Shown here: positions 45,295-54,558 of the stretch, one piece after another
Numbering within the stretch: position 1 is the stretch's first letter
Layout: each line of letters starts with the position of its first letter
Source: Pseudoxanthomonas composti
GTDB taxonomy: Bacteria > Pseudomonadota > Gammaproteobacteria > Xanthomonadales > Xanthomonadaceae
Assembly (NCBI RefSeq): GCF_004122095.1
Contig: NZ_SAWZ01000011.1
Coordinates: forward strand, 62,001-126,000
Direction: 5' to 3'
DNA: 64,000 bases
Program-made: the position numbers and the translations under genes
Notes under the pieces: generated by a model
Database searches by the model: none
Seen by the model: the letters and a program-made list of their open reading frames with translations, nothing else
What the model was told of the DNA's origin: nothing

Positions 45295-47088
45295 ATGCGG
45301 AATATCCGCAACTTCTCCATCATCGCGCATGTCGACCACGGCAAGTCGACCCTGGCCGATCGCATCATCCAGCTGTGCGGCGGCCTGACCGAACGCGAGA
45401 TGGAAGCGCAGGTGCTCGACAACAATCCGATCGAGCGCGAGCGCGGCATCACCATCAAGGCCCAGTCCGTGTCGCTGCCGTACACCGCGCGCGACGGCCA
45501 GACCTACTACCTGAACTTCATCGACACCCCCGGGCATGTGGACTTCTCCTACGAAGTCAGCCGCTCGCTGGCCGCCTGCGAAGGCGCGTTGCTGGTGGTC
45601 GATGCGGCCCAGGGCGTGGAGGCCCAGTCGGTGGCCAACTGCTACACCGCGGTGGAGCAGGGCCTGGAAGTGGTGCCGGTGCTCAACAAGATCGACCTGC
45701 CCACGGCCGATATCGAGCGCGCCAAGGGCGAGATCGAGGCGGTGATCGGCATCGACGCCACCGATGCGGTGGCGGTGTCGGCCAAGACCGGCCTGAACGT
45801 GCAGGAGGTGCTGGAGGCCATCGTCCAGCGCATTCCGCCGCCGTCTCCGCGCGACACCGACAAGCTGCAGGCGCTGATCATCGACTCCTGGTTCGACAAC
45901 TACCTGGGCGTGGTCATGCTGGTGCGGGTGATGCAGGGCGAGATCAAGGATGGCGACGACATCCTGGTCATGACCACCGGGCGCAAGCACAAGGTCGACG
46001 ATGTCGGCATCTTCACCCCCAAGCGCACCAAGACCAAGGCGCTGCGCGCCGGCGAGGTGGGCTGGATCAACGCGTCGATCAAGGACGTCCACGGCGCCCC
46101 GGTCGGCGACACCCTGACCCTGGCCTCGGACCCGGCGCCGGCGCCGCTGCCTGGCTTCCAGGAGATGCAGCCGCGCGTGTTCTCCGGCCTGTTCCCGGTC
46201 AACGCCGAGGACTATCCGGCCCTGCGCGAGGCGCTGGAGAAGCTGCGCCTGAACGATGCGGCATTGCGTTTCGAGCCGGAAAGCTCGGAGGCCATGGGCT
46301 TCGGTTTCCGCTGCGGCTTTCTGGGCATGCTGCACATGGAGATCGTGCAGGAGCGCCTGGAGCGCGAATACGACCTGGACCTGATCGGCACCGCGCCTAC
46401 GGTGATCTACGAGGTGCTGCGCACCGACGGCAATGTGGTGACCCTGGACAACCCGGCCAAGCTGCCGCAGGCCAACCTGATCGAGGAGGTGCGCGAGCCC
46501 ATCATCCGCGCCAACATCCTCACGCCCGAGGCCTACATCGGCAACATCATCAAGCTGTGCGAGGAAAAGCGCGGCGTGCAGATCGGCATCCAGTACATGG
46601 CCAGCCAGGTGCAGATCAGCTACGAGCTGCCGATGGCCGAGGTGGTGCTGGACTTCTTCGACAAGCTCAAGTCGGTCAGCCGCGGCTATGCCTCGCTGGA
46701 CTACGCCTTCCTGCGTTTCCAGGCCGGTCCGTTCGTGCGCCTGGATACGCTGATCAACGGCGACAAGGTCGACGCGCTGAGCCTGATCGTGCACCGCAGC
46801 CAGGCCGACCGCCGCGGCCGCGAGCTGTGCGAGAAGATGAAGGACCTGATCCCGCGGCAGATGTTCGACGTGGCCATCCAGGCCGCCGTCGGCGCGCAGA
46901 TCATCGCCCGTTCCACGGTCAAGGCCATGCGCAAGAACGTGCTGGCCAAGTGCTATGGTGGCGACATCTCGCGCAAGAAGAAGCTGTTGGAGAAGCAGAA
47001 GGAAGGCAAGAAGCGCATGAAGCAGGTAGGCCGCGTGGAGATTCCGCAGGAGGCCTTCCTCGCCGTGCTGCAGGTCGACAGCAAGTAA
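45295..47088 (+). CDS. lepA: Elongation factor 4 (LepA)
   Basis: 597 residues if started at ATG 45295, giving the canonical [19 protein letters not shown]; an in-frame TTG at 45241 or ATG at 45271 would add a non-conserved leader. G motifs: AHVDHGKST, the switch region [24 protein letters not shown] and NKIDLP. The LepA-specific C-terminal domain, with [42 protein letters not shown] residues, is complete. It back-translocates or remodels stalled ribosomes under stress. Heads the lepA-lepB-DUF4845-rnc-era-recO cluster. Confidence 0.97.
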   Translation: MRNIRNFSIIAHVDHGKSTLADRIIQLCGGLTEREMEAQVLDNNPIERERGITIKAQSVSLPYTARDGQTYYLNFIDTPGHVDFSYEVSRSLAACEGALLVVDAAQGVEAQSVANCYTAVEQGLEVVPVLNKIDLPTADIERAKGEIEAVIGIDATDAVAVSAKTGLNVQEVLEAIVQRIPPPSPRDTDKLQALIIDSWFDNYLGVVMLVRVMQGEIKDGDDILVMTTGRKHKVDDVGIFTPKRTKTKALRAGEVGWINASIKDVHGAPVGDTLTLASDPAPAPLPGFQEMQPRVFSGLFPVNAEDYPALREALEKLRLNDAALRFEPESSEAMGFGFRCGFLGMLHMEIVQERLEREYDLDLIGTAPTVIYEVLRTDGNVVTLDNPAKLPQANLIEEVREPIIRANILTPEAYIGNIIKLCEEKRGVQIGIQYMASQVQISYELPMAEVVLDFFDKLKSVSRGYASLDYAFLRFQAGPFVRLDTLINGDKVDALSLIVHRSQADRRGRELCEKMKDLIPRQMFDVAIQAAVGAQIIARSTVKAMRKNVLAKCYGGDISRKKKLLEKQKEGKKRMKQVGRVEIPQEAFLAVLQVDSK

Positions 47089-47119
47089 TCCACGCACCGG
47101 CGCGCCGGTGTTCCCCAGG

Positions 47120-47147
47120 GGGCGGGTCGGATGGCCCGCCCTTGTTC
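47120..47147 (+). terminator. Weak terminator after lepA
   Basis: GGGCGGG (47120-47126) pairs with CCCGCCC (47135-47141), followed by TTGTTCT. Stem and T run are modest, so partial read-through into lepB is likely. Confidence 0.5.
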
Positions 47148-47193
47148 TGTGCAAGTCGCGATGGCCGCGGGGCTTGCGAGTTGAGGAAAGGCA

Positions 47194-47988
47194 ATGGTCT
47201 GGTTCGAAACAATCCTGGTGGTGCTCACCCTGCTGACCGGCGCGATCTGGCTGGCGGACAAGCTGTTCCTGGCCAGGCGCCGGGCCCAGCGCAGCGAACT
47301 GCTGGCCGAAGAGCCGGTGCTGGTGGACTACTCCAAGGCGTTCTTCCCGGTGCTGGCGCTGGTGCTGGTGTTGCGCAGCTTCGTGGCCGAGCCCTACAAG
47401 ATTCCCTCGGCCTCGATGATGCCCAACCTGCTGATCGGCGACTTCATCCTGGTCAACAAGTTCTCCTACGGCCTGCGCCTGCCCATCAACAACGCCAAGT
47501 TCGTGCCGCTGGGCGAGCCCAAGCGCGGCGACGTGGTGGTGTTCAAGCCGCCGCACGACCCCGAGAACAACTGGATCAAGCGCGTCATCGGCCTGCCGGG
47601 CGATACCGTGGCCTTCCGCGGCAACACCCTGTATCTCAACGGCCAGGAAGTGAGGTACCAGCCGATGGGCACCTACAACGGTCGCGGCATTCCCTACGGC
47701 AGCAACGGTGTGGACCTGCTGATGGAGGACCTGCCGGGCCGCCAGCACCTGGTCTACGAGGACATGAACAGGGTCTCGGGCGAGGGCGAATGGACGGTGC
47801 CTGCCGGCCACTATTTCGTCATGGGCGACAATCGCGATAATAGCGAGGACAGCCGCCTGTGGCCGGTGCAGCATTTCCTGCCGGAAGAGAACCTGCGGGG
47901 CAAGGCATTTCTCATCTGGCTGAACTGCGAGGGCTGGTTCTGCAAGGATGGGTTCAACGCCTCCCGGATCGGGACGGCGATCAATTGA
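47194..47988 (+). CDS. lepB: Signal peptidase I
   Basis: 264 residues, with GAGGAAAG before the ATG. Two N-terminal hydrophobic segments (WFETILVVLTLLTGAIWLADKLFL and AFFPVLALVLVLRSFV) are followed by the catalytic domain: nucleophile serine in PSASMMPNLLIGDFILVNKFSYGLRLP, general-base lysine in NNWIKRVIGLPGD, and GDNRDNSEDSR. It removes signal peptides at the periplasmic side of the inner membrane. Second gene of the lepA cluster. Confidence 0.96.
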   Translation: MVWFETILVVLTLLTGAIWLADKLFLARRRAQRSELLAEEPVLVDYSKAFFPVLALVLVLRSFVAEPYKIPSASMMPNLLIGDFILVNKFSYGLRLPINNAKFVPLGEPKRGDVVVFKPPHDPENNWIKRVIGLPGDTVAFRGNTLYLNGQEVRYQPMGTYNGRGIPYGSNGVDLLMEDLPGRQHLVYEDMNRVSGEGEWTVPAGHYFVMGDNRDNSEDSRLWPVQHFLPEENLRGKAFLIWLNCEGWFCKDGFNASRIGTAIN

Positions 47989-48012
47989 TCTGACCAATCG
48001 GGGAGTCGGGGA

Positions 48013-48399
48013 ATGAACAAGCGTGACAAGCAGCAGGGCCTGACCTTGACGAGCTTCGTGCTCGTGCTGGCGGTGGTGGGCTTCTTTGCATATGTGGGCA
48101 TGAAGCTGGTCCCGATGTACATCGAGTTCTACGCGGTGAAAACCGCGCTGAACGGCTTGTCCAAAGAGCCCGGCGTGGCGGACATGGACCCGTCCAAGAT
48201 CCAGGATCTGTTCTTCAAGCGCATGGACGTGGACAGCGCGGACAACATCAAGCCTTCCAACGTCAAGGTCGAGCGGATGGACGGCGGCTGGAAGATGACA
48301 GTCAAGTACGAGGTCCGACGCGATCTGATCGCCAACCTCGACGTGGTGGGCAAGTTCGACGCCGAGAAGGCGTTGACGCTGCGCGCCACGGGCCAATAG
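48013..48399 (+). CDS. DUF4845 membrane protein
   Basis: 128 residues. The N-terminus, [38 protein letters not shown], has the basic tip, glycine and hydrophobic helix of a type IV pilin-like signal, then a small soluble domain with conserved [31 protein letters not shown]. Always found between lepB and rnc in many gammaproteobacteria and beta-proteobacteria; function unknown. The pilin-like start is a resemblance only. Confidence 0.85.
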   Translation: MNKRDKQQGLTLTSFVLVLAVVGFFAYVGMKLVPMYIEFYAVKTALNGLSKEPGVADMDPSKIQDLFFKRMDVDSADNIKPSNVKVERMDGGWKMTVKYEVRRDLIANLDVVGKFDAEKALTLRATGQ

Positions 48400-48407
48400 C
48401 CGACGCG

Positions 48408-49070
48408 ATGGGGGTGGACCGGATCGGCCACCGGTTCGCCGAACCGGCCCTGCTGTCCCAGGCGCTGACGCATCGCAGCGCCGGGGCGCCGCACAACGAG
48501 CGCCTGGAATTCCTGGGAGACGGCGTGGTCAACCTGTTGATCGCCGAGGTGCTGTTCCAGCGTTGGCCCAAGGCCGACGAAGGCGCCCTGACCCGCGCCC
48601 GCGCCGAGCTGGTGCGCGAGGCCGCCCTGGCCACCATTGCCCGCGAACTGGAGCTGGGCGCGCGCCTGACCATGGGCCCGGGCGAGATGAAATCCGGCGG
48701 CCACCGCCGCGACTCGATCCTGGCCGATGCGCTGGAAGCGGTGGTGGCGGCCATCTACCTGGATGCCGGCTTCGAGGCCTGCCGCGCCCGCGTGCTGCCC
48801 TGGTTCGAGCAGGCCCTGGCCGCGCTGCCGGTCGGCAAGCCGGAAAAGGACGCCAAGACCCGGCTGCAGGAGTGGCTGCAGGCCCGGCAGAAGCCTTTGC
48901 CGGTGTATGAGCTGGTCTCGGAAAGCGGCGAGGAACACGCCCGCCACTTCCAGGTCCGCTGTACGCTGACCGACCCCGAGATGGCCTGCGACGGCGAGGG
49001 CAGTTCCCGCCGGATCGCCGAACAGGCCGCCGCCGCCTGCGTGCTGCAGGCCATCGTCCCGAAGAAATGA
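48408..49070 (+). CDS. rnc: Ribonuclease III
   Basis: 220 residues. The catalytic signature is [20 protein letters not shown], with a second acidic cluster [20 protein letters not shown]. The C-terminal double-stranded RNA-binding domain begins [21 protein letters not shown] and continues to the end. It processes rRNA precursors and double-stranded regulatory RNAs. Its stop overlaps era by four bases, the classical rnc-era pair. Confidence 0.96.
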   Translation: MGVDRIGHRFAEPALLSQALTHRSAGAPHNERLEFLGDGVVNLLIAEVLFQRWPKADEGALTRARAELVREAALATIARELELGARLTMGPGEMKSGGHRRDSILADALEAVVAAIYLDAGFEACRARVLPWFEQALAALPVGKPEKDAKTRLQEWLQARQKPLPVYELVSESGEEHARHFQVRCTLTDPEMACDGEGSSRRIAEQAAAACVLQAIVPKK

Positions 49071-49987
49071 GTAACGCCGTGACCGATTCCACCCCTCAAC
49101 GCAGCGGCAGTGTCGCCGTCATCGGCCGCCCCAACGTGGGCAAGTCGACCCTGACCAACGCGCTGGTGGGCGCCAAGGTCAGCATCGTCTCCAGCCGGCC
49201 GCAGACCACCCGCCACCGCCTGCTCGGCATCGCGACCTTCCCCGAAGGCCAGATCGTGCTGGTCGATACGCCGGGCCTGCACCGGCAGCAGTCCAAGTTC
49301 TCCGCCTCGGCGATGAGCCGGGTCATGAACCGGGCCGCGCGCGGCGCGCTGGAAGGCGTGGACGCGGGCCTGCTGGTGATCGAGGCCGGACGCTGGGACG
49401 AGGAGGACACCCTGGCGTTCAACGTGCTCAGCGATGCCGGCATCCCGGTGGTGCTGGTGATCAACAAGGTCGACCGGCTCAAGAATAAGGCCGAGTTGTT
49501 GCCGTTCCTGGCCAAGGTCAGCGAGGGGCGCGACTTTGCCGCCGTGCATCCGATCTCGGCGATGAAGCGCAACGGCCTGGAGGCGCTGGTGCGCGACATC
49601 CTCGCCCAGTTGCCGGAGCAACCGCCGATGTTCGGCGAGGACGAGATCACCGACCGCAGCGAGCGCTTCCTGGCCGCCGAGCTGGTGCGCGAGCAGCTGA
49701 TGCGCCAGCTCGGTGCCGAGCTGCCGTATGCGACCACCACCGAGATCGAGCGCTTCACCGAAGACGGCCAGATGCTGCGCATCGGCGCGGTGATCTGGGT
49801 CGAGCGCGAGACCCAGAAGGCCATCGTCATCGGCAAGGGCGGCACCCGCCTGAAGGACATCGGTAGCAAGGCGCGCCAGCAGATGGAGCACCTGTTCGGC
49901 CGCAAGGTGTTCCTGGAGACCTGGGTGCGCGTGCGCGAGGGCTGGTCGGATGACGAGACGGCGTTGAAGGCGTTCGGATACGAGTAG
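49067..49987 (+). CDS. era: GTPase Era
   Basis: 306 residues. G1 is [16 protein letters not shown], switch [14 protein letters not shown]3 VDTPGLH, G4 VINKVDRL and G5 SAMKRNG. The C-terminal KH domain contains [25 protein letters not shown]. It binds the 3' end of 16S rRNA during 30S assembly and is essential in most bacteria. Overlaps rnc; the gap to recO holds a 94-bp inverted repeat. Confidence 0.97.
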   Translation: MSNAVTDSTPQRSGSVAVIGRPNVGKSTLTNALVGAKVSIVSSRPQTTRHRLLGIATFPEGQIVLVDTPGLHRQQSKFSASAMSRVMNRAARGALEGVDAGLLVIEAGRWDEEDTLAFNVLSDAGIPVVLVINKVDRLKNKAELLPFLAKVSEGRDFAAVHPISAMKRNGLEALVRDILAQLPEQPPMFGEDEITDRSERFLAAELVREQLMRQLGAELPYATTTEIERFTEDGQMLRIGAVIWVERETQKAIVIGKGGTRLKDIGSKARQQMEHLFGRKVFLETWVRVREGWSDDETALKAFGYE

Positions 49988-49994
49988 GGGCGGA

Positions 49995-50088
49995 GAAACG
50001 AGTGAAGAGGAACGAGGAACGAGTGACGAGGTCCGATTCCGTACCGGCGCCTGTTCTCACTCGTTCCTCGTTCCTCTCCACTCGTTCC
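49995..50088. repeat. GAACGAG-type inverted-repeat element, copy B
   Basis: Arms of 32 bp at 49995-50026 and 50057-50088 are reverse complements with two mismatches, spaced by 30 bases, so the RNA would form a long hairpin. Arm sequence GAGGAACGAGGAACGAGTGA is shared with copy A at 33892-34114. The right arm ends seven bases before the recO ATG. Confidence 0.8.
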
Positions 50089-50095
50089 TAGCATC

Positions 50096-50821
50096 ATGTC
50101 CCTCATCGCCGACCTGGCCTTCGTCCTGCACACGCGGCCCTGGCGTGAGACCAGCCTGCAGGTGGAGTTGCTGACGGCCGGGCACGGGCGGATCGGGGTG
50201 GTGGCGCGCGGGGTGCAGGGGCCCAAGCGGCATGTGCTGCGCGCGGCCCTGCAGCCGCTGCAGGCCCTGCGCTTCGAAGCGATGCAGCGGGGTGAACTGG
50301 CGCGGCTGGTGTCGGCCGAGGCGCTGGACACCGCGCCGCGCTTGTCGGGCGATGCGGCGCTATCGGCGTTCTACGTCAACGAGCTGGTCCTGCGCCTGGC
50401 GCAGCGGCAGGATCCGGCGCCCGAGCTGTTCCAGGCCTACGCGCAGGTGCGCGCGCGGTTGGCGGGCGCCGAATCGCTGTCCTGGACCTTGCGCCGCTTC
50501 GAACGCGATCTGCTGCAGGCCATGGGACTGGGCTTCGATCTGGACAACGATGGCCAGGGCGAGCCGATCGATCCGGCGGCGCGCTACGTGCTGGAGCCCG
50601 AGCATGGCCCGCGCCGGCTGGTGCTGGACCGCGGGGCGGCCGACCGCCGCGGTGCGGCCACCGGACGCGCCTTGTTGTCGCTGGCCGCCGACACGCTGCC
50701 AACGGCGGAGGACCTGGGCAGCCTGCGCCTGGCGCTGCGCGCGGTGTTGTCCCATCACTTGGGCCCGCGCGGCCTGAAATCCTGGGACATGGCCGCCCAG
50801 CTGCGGCCGCCCGCCCGCTGA
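50096..50821 (+). CDS. recO: DNA repair protein RecO
   Basis: 241 residues. An N-terminal OB-fold ([34 protein letters not shown]) is followed by a helical domain with [25 protein letters not shown] and GLGFDLDN; the cysteine zinc cluster of some RecO proteins is not present. It loads RecA with RecR and anneals single strands. The start codon follows a repeat arm with no Shine-Dalgarno site. It ends the rnc-era-recO run; the usual pdxJ is not next. Confidence 0.9.
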   Translation: MSLIADLAFVLHTRPWRETSLQVELLTAGHGRIGVVARGVQGPKRHVLRAALQPLQALRFEAMQRGELARLVSAEALDTAPRLSGDAALSAFYVNELVLRLAQRQDPAPELFQAYAQVRARLAGAESLSWTLRRFERDLLQAMGLGFDLDNDGQGEPIDPAARYVLEPEHGPRRLVLDRGAADRRGAATGRALLSLAADTLPTAEDLGSLRLALRAVLSHHLGPRGLKSWDMAAQLRPPAR

Positions 50822-50935
50822 GCCGATCCGGATCCGTCGCGCCGGGACGCTGTAGGGGCCTGGCCCCAGTGCGAGGCCGGCACGGTCCTGCAAGGCACCG
50901 GGCAGGTCGGGTCCTGCGCGCACCAACGGCTCGGC

Positions 50936-51640
50936 TCAGCGCGAGGCCAGCACCGTCCTGCAGGCCTCCTCGAAGGCCGGCAGCGCCGCGTCGCCGGGCA
51001 GGGCCTGGTCCAGCTGTTCGGCGGCCAGGCGCAGGCGTGCGGCGCCGACGAAGCCGCAGCTGGCCTTGAGCCGATGCAGTTGCGAATGCGCCCCGGCGGT
51101 ATCGCCCGCGCGCAGCGCGGCCAGCACGCCATCGCGCTGCAGGGCCAGCTCGCCCAGGAACATCCCGCGCAGGGTGGCCAGGTTCGCCGGGTTTCCGCCC
51201 AGGGCCTTCAGCGCCGCCTCGTCGTCCCAGTCCGGCGCGCCTTCGCTGCAGGTGTGCAGCGGCAGCGGTGCCTGCGCATGGGTGGGCATGCCCATGGCCT
51301 GGCGCACCACGTCGCGCAAGGCCTCGGCCTGGATGGGCTTGCGCACCACGCCGGCGAAGCCGGCCTTGCACAGGCCGCTGTGCAAGGCCGCCGAGTCGTC
51401 CGCGGTGTGCGCCAGGGCCGGGACCTCCGGGGCCCCGGCGCGTAGCTGTTCTAGCAGGGCACTGCCGCTGCCGTCGGGCAGGTTGGCATCGATCAGGTAC
51501 AGGCCGAAGGGCCCGGCCGCGCGCAAGGCCTCGGCCTGGGTCTGCGCGCATACGACCTCGGCGGGCAGGGCGTCCAGCGCGTGACACAGAAACTGGCGGC
51601 TGATGGGGTCGTCCTCGACCAACAGGATTCGTACCGTCAT
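50936..51640 (-). CDS. Response regulator receiver fused to Hpt domain
   Basis: 234 residues from ATG at 51640 (51649 also possible). Receiver domain: ILLVEDDPISRQFL, phosphoacceptor Asp51 in YLIDANLPDGSG, Thr/Ser position near HTADD and Lys101. Hpt domain: phosphorylatable His189 in LHRLKASCGFVGAARLRL. No output domain and no kinase gene nearby. The architecture suits a phosphorelay intermediate that receives phosphate from a hybrid kinase. Converges with recO. Confidence 0.85.
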   Translation of the reverse strand: MTVRILLVEDDPISRQFLCHALDALPAEVVCAQTQAEALRAAGPFGLYLIDANLPDGSGSALLEQLRAGAPEVPALAHTADDSAALHSGLCKAGFAGVVRKPIQAEALRDVVRQAMGMPTHAQAPLPLHTCSEGAPDWDDEAALKALGGNPANLATLRGMFLGELALQRDGVLAALRAGDTAGAHSQLHRLKASCGFVGAARLRLAAEQLDQALPGDAALPAFEEACRTVLASR

Positions 51641-51705
51641 CCCGAGCATCCCAGCGGTGTGATGTCCGGGGATGTTAACGCGGTCCGCGCCCGAATCGAG
51701 CCATC

Positions 51706-51714
51706 TGCGACAAT
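51706..51714 (+). promoter_or_regulatory. Extended -10 promoter candidate for rlmD
   Basis: TGCGACAAT (51706-51714), an extended -10 like those before lepA and nagZ. Start near 51721, 24 bases before the GTG of rlmD. No -35 match is visible. Confidence 0.5.
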
Positions 51715-51744
51715 AGGCGGCCCAATCGCGCAGCCCTTCGCCAC

Positions 51745-53082
51745 GTGGCCCGTCACCGCAATCGATTCGACCGCACGCCTTTCCAGGCCTCCATCACCGA
51801 CCTGAGCCACGATGGCCGTGGCGTGGCCCGCCGCGCCAGCGGCGAGGTCGACGGCAAGGTCACCTTCGTCAGCGGCGCCTTGCCGGGCGAAACGGTCATT
51901 GCAGAACCCACCGCCCACAACCGCCACTTCGACGAGGCCCGCACCACCGAGGTGCTGCAGGCCTCGCCGCACCGCGTGACCCCGCGCTGCCCGCACTTCG
52001 GCGTTTGCGCCGGCTGCGTGCTGCAGCACCTGGAGGAAGACCAGCAGATCCTGGCCAAGCAGCGGGTGCTGATGGAGAACCTGGAGCGCATCGGCCATGT
52101 CGCGCCCGAGCGCATGCTGGAACCGCTGGTGGGCCAGAACTGGGGCTATCGCCGCAAGGGGCGTTTCTCCGTGCGGCGGGTGATGAAGAAGGACAAGACG
52201 CTGGTGGGTTTCCGCGAGCTCGACCCCCGGTTCGTGGCCGACCTGTCGGTCTGCCATACCGTGATCCCGCAGATCGGCAACAGGATCCAGGCGCTGGCCG
52301 CGCTGGTGGAGGGCCTGGACGCCAAGCGCGACATCCCGCAGATCGAGTTCATCGCCGGCGACGACACCGTGGCGCTGACCTTCCGCCACCTGCAGCCGCT
52401 GTCCGAGCACGACCGCCAGGCCTTGACCGCCTTCGCGCAGGCGCACGATTTTGCGATCTTCCTGCAGCCTGGCGGCCTGGAAAGCGTCCACCCGCTGTGG
52501 CCGGCCGAGGTGCCGCTGTCCTTCCGGCTGCCGCAGTGGGACGTGGAACTGGCCTTCCGGCCGCTGGACTTCATCCAGGTCAATGCCTCGCTCAACCAGA
52601 AGATGATCGCCCACGCCCTGGCGCTGCTGGATGCCCAGCCGCAGGACCGGGTGCTGGACCTGTTCTGCGGCCTGGGCAACTTCACCCTGCCGCTGGCGCG
52701 CGGCGTGCGCGAAGTGGTGGGCGTGGAGGGCGAGGCCGGCCTGGTGGCGCGCGCCAGGGACAACGCCGCGCGCAACGGCCTGGGCAATGCGCAGTTCTTC
52801 GCCGCCGACCTGACCCAGGACCAGCGCCAGGCCGAATGGATGAAGCAGGGCTTCGACAAGCTGCTGCTGGATCCGCCCCGTTCCGGCGCCATCGATGTGC
52901 TGCAGCAGCTTCCGCTGAAGCAGTTCAGCCGCATCGTCTATGTCAGCTGCCATCCGGGCTCGCTGGCACGCGATGCCGGCTACCTGGTCAACGAACACGG
53001 CTTCAAGCTCCGGGCCGCCGGCGCGATGGACATGTTCCCCCACACCGCACACGTGGAGAGCATCGCCCTGTTCGAACGCTGA
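51745..53082 (+). CDS. rlmD: 23S rRNA (uracil-1939-C5)-methyltransferase RlmD
   Basis: 445 residues from a GTG at 51745. N-terminal TRAM domain (DLSHDGRGVARRASGEVDGKVTF), iron-sulfur cysteines in RCPHFGVCAGC and LSVCHTVI, SAM site VLDLFCGLGNFTLPLA and catalytic cysteine in IVYVSCHPGSLARDAGYL. It adds the methyl group at U1939 of 23S rRNA. The short gap to the RR-Hpt gene on the other strand carries the candidate promoter. Confidence 0.95.
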   Translation: MARHRNRFDRTPFQASITDLSHDGRGVARRASGEVDGKVTFVSGALPGETVIAEPTAHNRHFDEARTTEVLQASPHRVTPRCPHFGVCAGCVLQHLEEDQQILAKQRVLMENLERIGHVAPERMLEPLVGQNWGYRRKGRFSVRRVMKKDKTLVGFRELDPRFVADLSVCHTVIPQIGNRIQALAALVEGLDAKRDIPQIEFIAGDDTVALTFRHLQPLSEHDRQALTAFAQAHDFAIFLQPGGLESVHPLWPAEVPLSFRLPQWDVELAFRPLDFIQVNASLNQKMIAHALALLDAQPQDRVLDLFCGLGNFTLPLARGVREVVGVEGEAGLVARARDNAARNGLGNAQFFAADLTQDQRQAEWMKQGFDKLLLDPPRSGAIDVLQQLPLKQFSRIVYVSCHPGSLARDAGYLVNEHGFKLRAAGAMDMFPHTAHVESIALFER

Positions 53083-53096
53083 GAAGCCAAGCTCTC

Positions 53097-53186
53097 TCGT
53101 TCCTCGTTCCTCGTTCCTCGTTCCTCGCTCCTCGTTGCTCCCACCCCCTCACTCCTCACTCCTCTCCACTCACTCCTCAACTCCCC
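53097..53186. repeat. Tandem heptamer/pyrimidine tract before the CYTH gene
   Basis: Six near-identical TCGTTCC heptamers (53097-53138; the fifth is TCGCTCC, the sixth TCGTTGC) pass into an A/C/T-only tract of CACTCCTC units to 53186. The plus strand is therefore free of purine runs up to the CYTH ATG at 53188. It is a one-armed relative of the GAACGAG elements upstream of pabB and recO. Confidence 0.7.
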
Positions 53187-53187
53187 C

Positions 53188-53691
53188 ATGGCCATCGAAA
53201 TCGAACGCAAATTCCTGGTCACCGGCGATGCCTGGCGCGCGGCCGCCCATGCAGTGATTCCGATGGCGCAGGGCTATCTCAACGATGTCGGCGCGGTGGA
53301 GGCCGGCACGCAGAAGGCTTCGGTGCGTGTGCGCCTGCAGGGCGAAACGGCCTTCCTCAACATCAAGTCGCGCCAGATGGGCCATACCCGGCAGGAGTTC
53401 GAGTACCCGGTGCCGGTGGAGGACGCACGGGCGCTGCTGGCGCTGTGCGTGGGCGGGCTGGTGGACAAGCGCCGCCACCTGGTCACGGTCGGCGCGCACC
53501 TGTGGGAGGTGGATGAGTTCCTCGGCGACAACGCCGGGCTGGTGGTGGCCGAGGTGGAGCTGGGTGCGGCCGACGAGGCCTTCGAGAAGCCCGAGTGGGC
53601 TGGCGCGGAGGTCACCGACGAGGGCCGCTACTACAACCTGGCCCTGGCATCGCACCCCTACGCGCGCTGGAGCGCGGCCGAACGCGGCTGA
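53188..53691 (+). CDS. CYTH-domain inorganic triphosphatase
   Basis: 167 residues opening AIEIERKFLVTGDAW, the CYTH EXEXK signature. Paired basic and acidic residues of the tunnel fold are seen in SVRVRLQGETAFLNIKSR, RQEFEYPVP, VDKRRHLVTVG, LWEVDEFLG and VVAEVELG. Bacterial CYTH proteins of this size often hydrolyse inorganic triphosphate; the exact substrate here is inferred. It begins right after the pyrimidine tract and has no ribosome-binding site. Confidence 0.85.
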   Translation: MAIEIERKFLVTGDAWRAAAHAVIPMAQGYLNDVGAVEAGTQKASVRVRLQGETAFLNIKSRQMGHTRQEFEYPVPVEDARALLALCVGGLVDKRRHLVTVGAHLWEVDEFLGDNAGLVVAEVELGAADEAFEKPEWAGAEVTDEGRYYNLALASHPYARWSAAERG

Positions 53692-53729
53692 GCCTTGTGC
53701 CCGGCACCGGCCGCCACCATGCAGGCGTC

Positions 53730-54416
53730 ATGAGAATCGATATCTGGTCCGACGTGGTCTGCCCCTGGTGCTGGATCGGCAAGCACCGCTTCCAGCGTGC
53801 GCTGCAGTTGCTGGGCGATGCGGCACCCGCCGTGGAAGTGCACTGGCATGCCTACCAACTGGACCCGGAAGCGGGCGAGCAGCCCGTGCCCTTGCGTGAG
53901 GCGCTGGCCGTCAAGTTCGGCGGCGCCGAGCGGGCGGGGCAGCTGCTGGCGCAGACCCAGGCCACCGCGCAGGGCGAGGGGTTGCCGATGGATTTCGACC
54001 GCGGCCAGGTCCGGGTGACCACGCTGCCGGCGCATCGGCTGATGTGGCTGGCCGCGCGCGAGGGCGTGGCCGATGCCGTGGGCGAGGCTTTGTTCCAGGC
54101 GCACTTCGCGCAGGGACGCAACCTGGCCGACCCGGCCACGTTGGTGCAGGCCGGCGCCGCCGGCGGCCTGGCGCAGGCACGCATCCGCGCGCTGCTGGAC
54201 TCCGACGAGGGCCGTGCCGAGGTCCAGGCCGATTTGGAGCAGGCGCGGGCGATGGGCATCAGCGCCGTGCCGACCTTCGTCATCGACGGGCGTTATGCCG
54301 TGCAGGGCGCCCAGCCGCCGGAGCAGCTCGCGCAGATCCTGCGGCAGATCGCGGCCGAGCGTGGCGCCGATGCGTCCGGGGAACACGCCTGCGGGCCGGA
54401 CGGCTGCCCGGTCTGA
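53730..54416 (+). CDS. DsbA-family FrnE-like oxidoreductase
   Basis: 228 residues from ATG at 53730. The thioredoxin-like active site is CPWC in RIDIWSDVVCPWCWIGKHRFQRAL. A large helical insert follows, then the cis-proline loop ISAVPTFVIDGRYAVQGAQPPEQL and a short tail CGPDGCPV with two further cysteines. FrnE-type proteins are cytoplasmic dithiol oxidoreductases or isomerases linked to oxidative and metal stress; there is no signal peptide here. Alone on the plus strand, 38 bases after the CYTH gene and 142 bases before nagZ. Confidence 0.85.
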   Translation: MRIDIWSDVVCPWCWIGKHRFQRALQLLGDAAPAVEVHWHAYQLDPEAGEQPVPLREALAVKFGGAERAGQLLAQTQATAQGEGLPMDFDRGQVRVTTLPAHRLMWLAAREGVADAVGEALFQAHFAQGRNLADPATLVQAGAAGGLAQARIRALLDSDEGRAEVQADLEQARAMGISAVPTFVIDGRYAVQGAQPPEQLAQILRQIAAERGADASGEHACGPDGCPV

Positions 54417-54508
54417 GTCAGCGCTGGCGGTGCAGGTCAGCTCGGCCGCGGCCAGGGCGCTGGGCGGCAACAGATGCGCGTACGGGTTCTGAAGCTTCAG
54501 GCCGCTTC

Positions 54509-54517
54509 TGCGACAAT
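54509..54517 (+). promoter_or_regulatory. Extended -10 promoter candidate for nagZ-hpt-mtnP
   Basis: TGCGACAAT (54509-54517), identical to the motif before rlmD. Start near 54524, 35 bases before the nagZ ATG; CTGAAG at 54489-54494, 17 bases upstream, is a possible weak -35. Confidence 0.5.
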
Positions 54518-54558
54518 GCGCGGCCGCAGGTGCCGTACGCGCCTTCCAGGAGACCTCC

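Noticed and set aside
45247..48396. A 1049-residue open frame on the minus strand across lepA, lepB and DUF4845
   Set aside because: It is the antisense of strongly supported genes; high GC opens such frames, and its residues are a His/Gln/Arg/Val/Ala-rich pattern with no motif.
53097..53186. Possible CRISPR-like array
   Set aside because: Units are seven bases with no spacers; it is a simple tandem pyrimidine tract.
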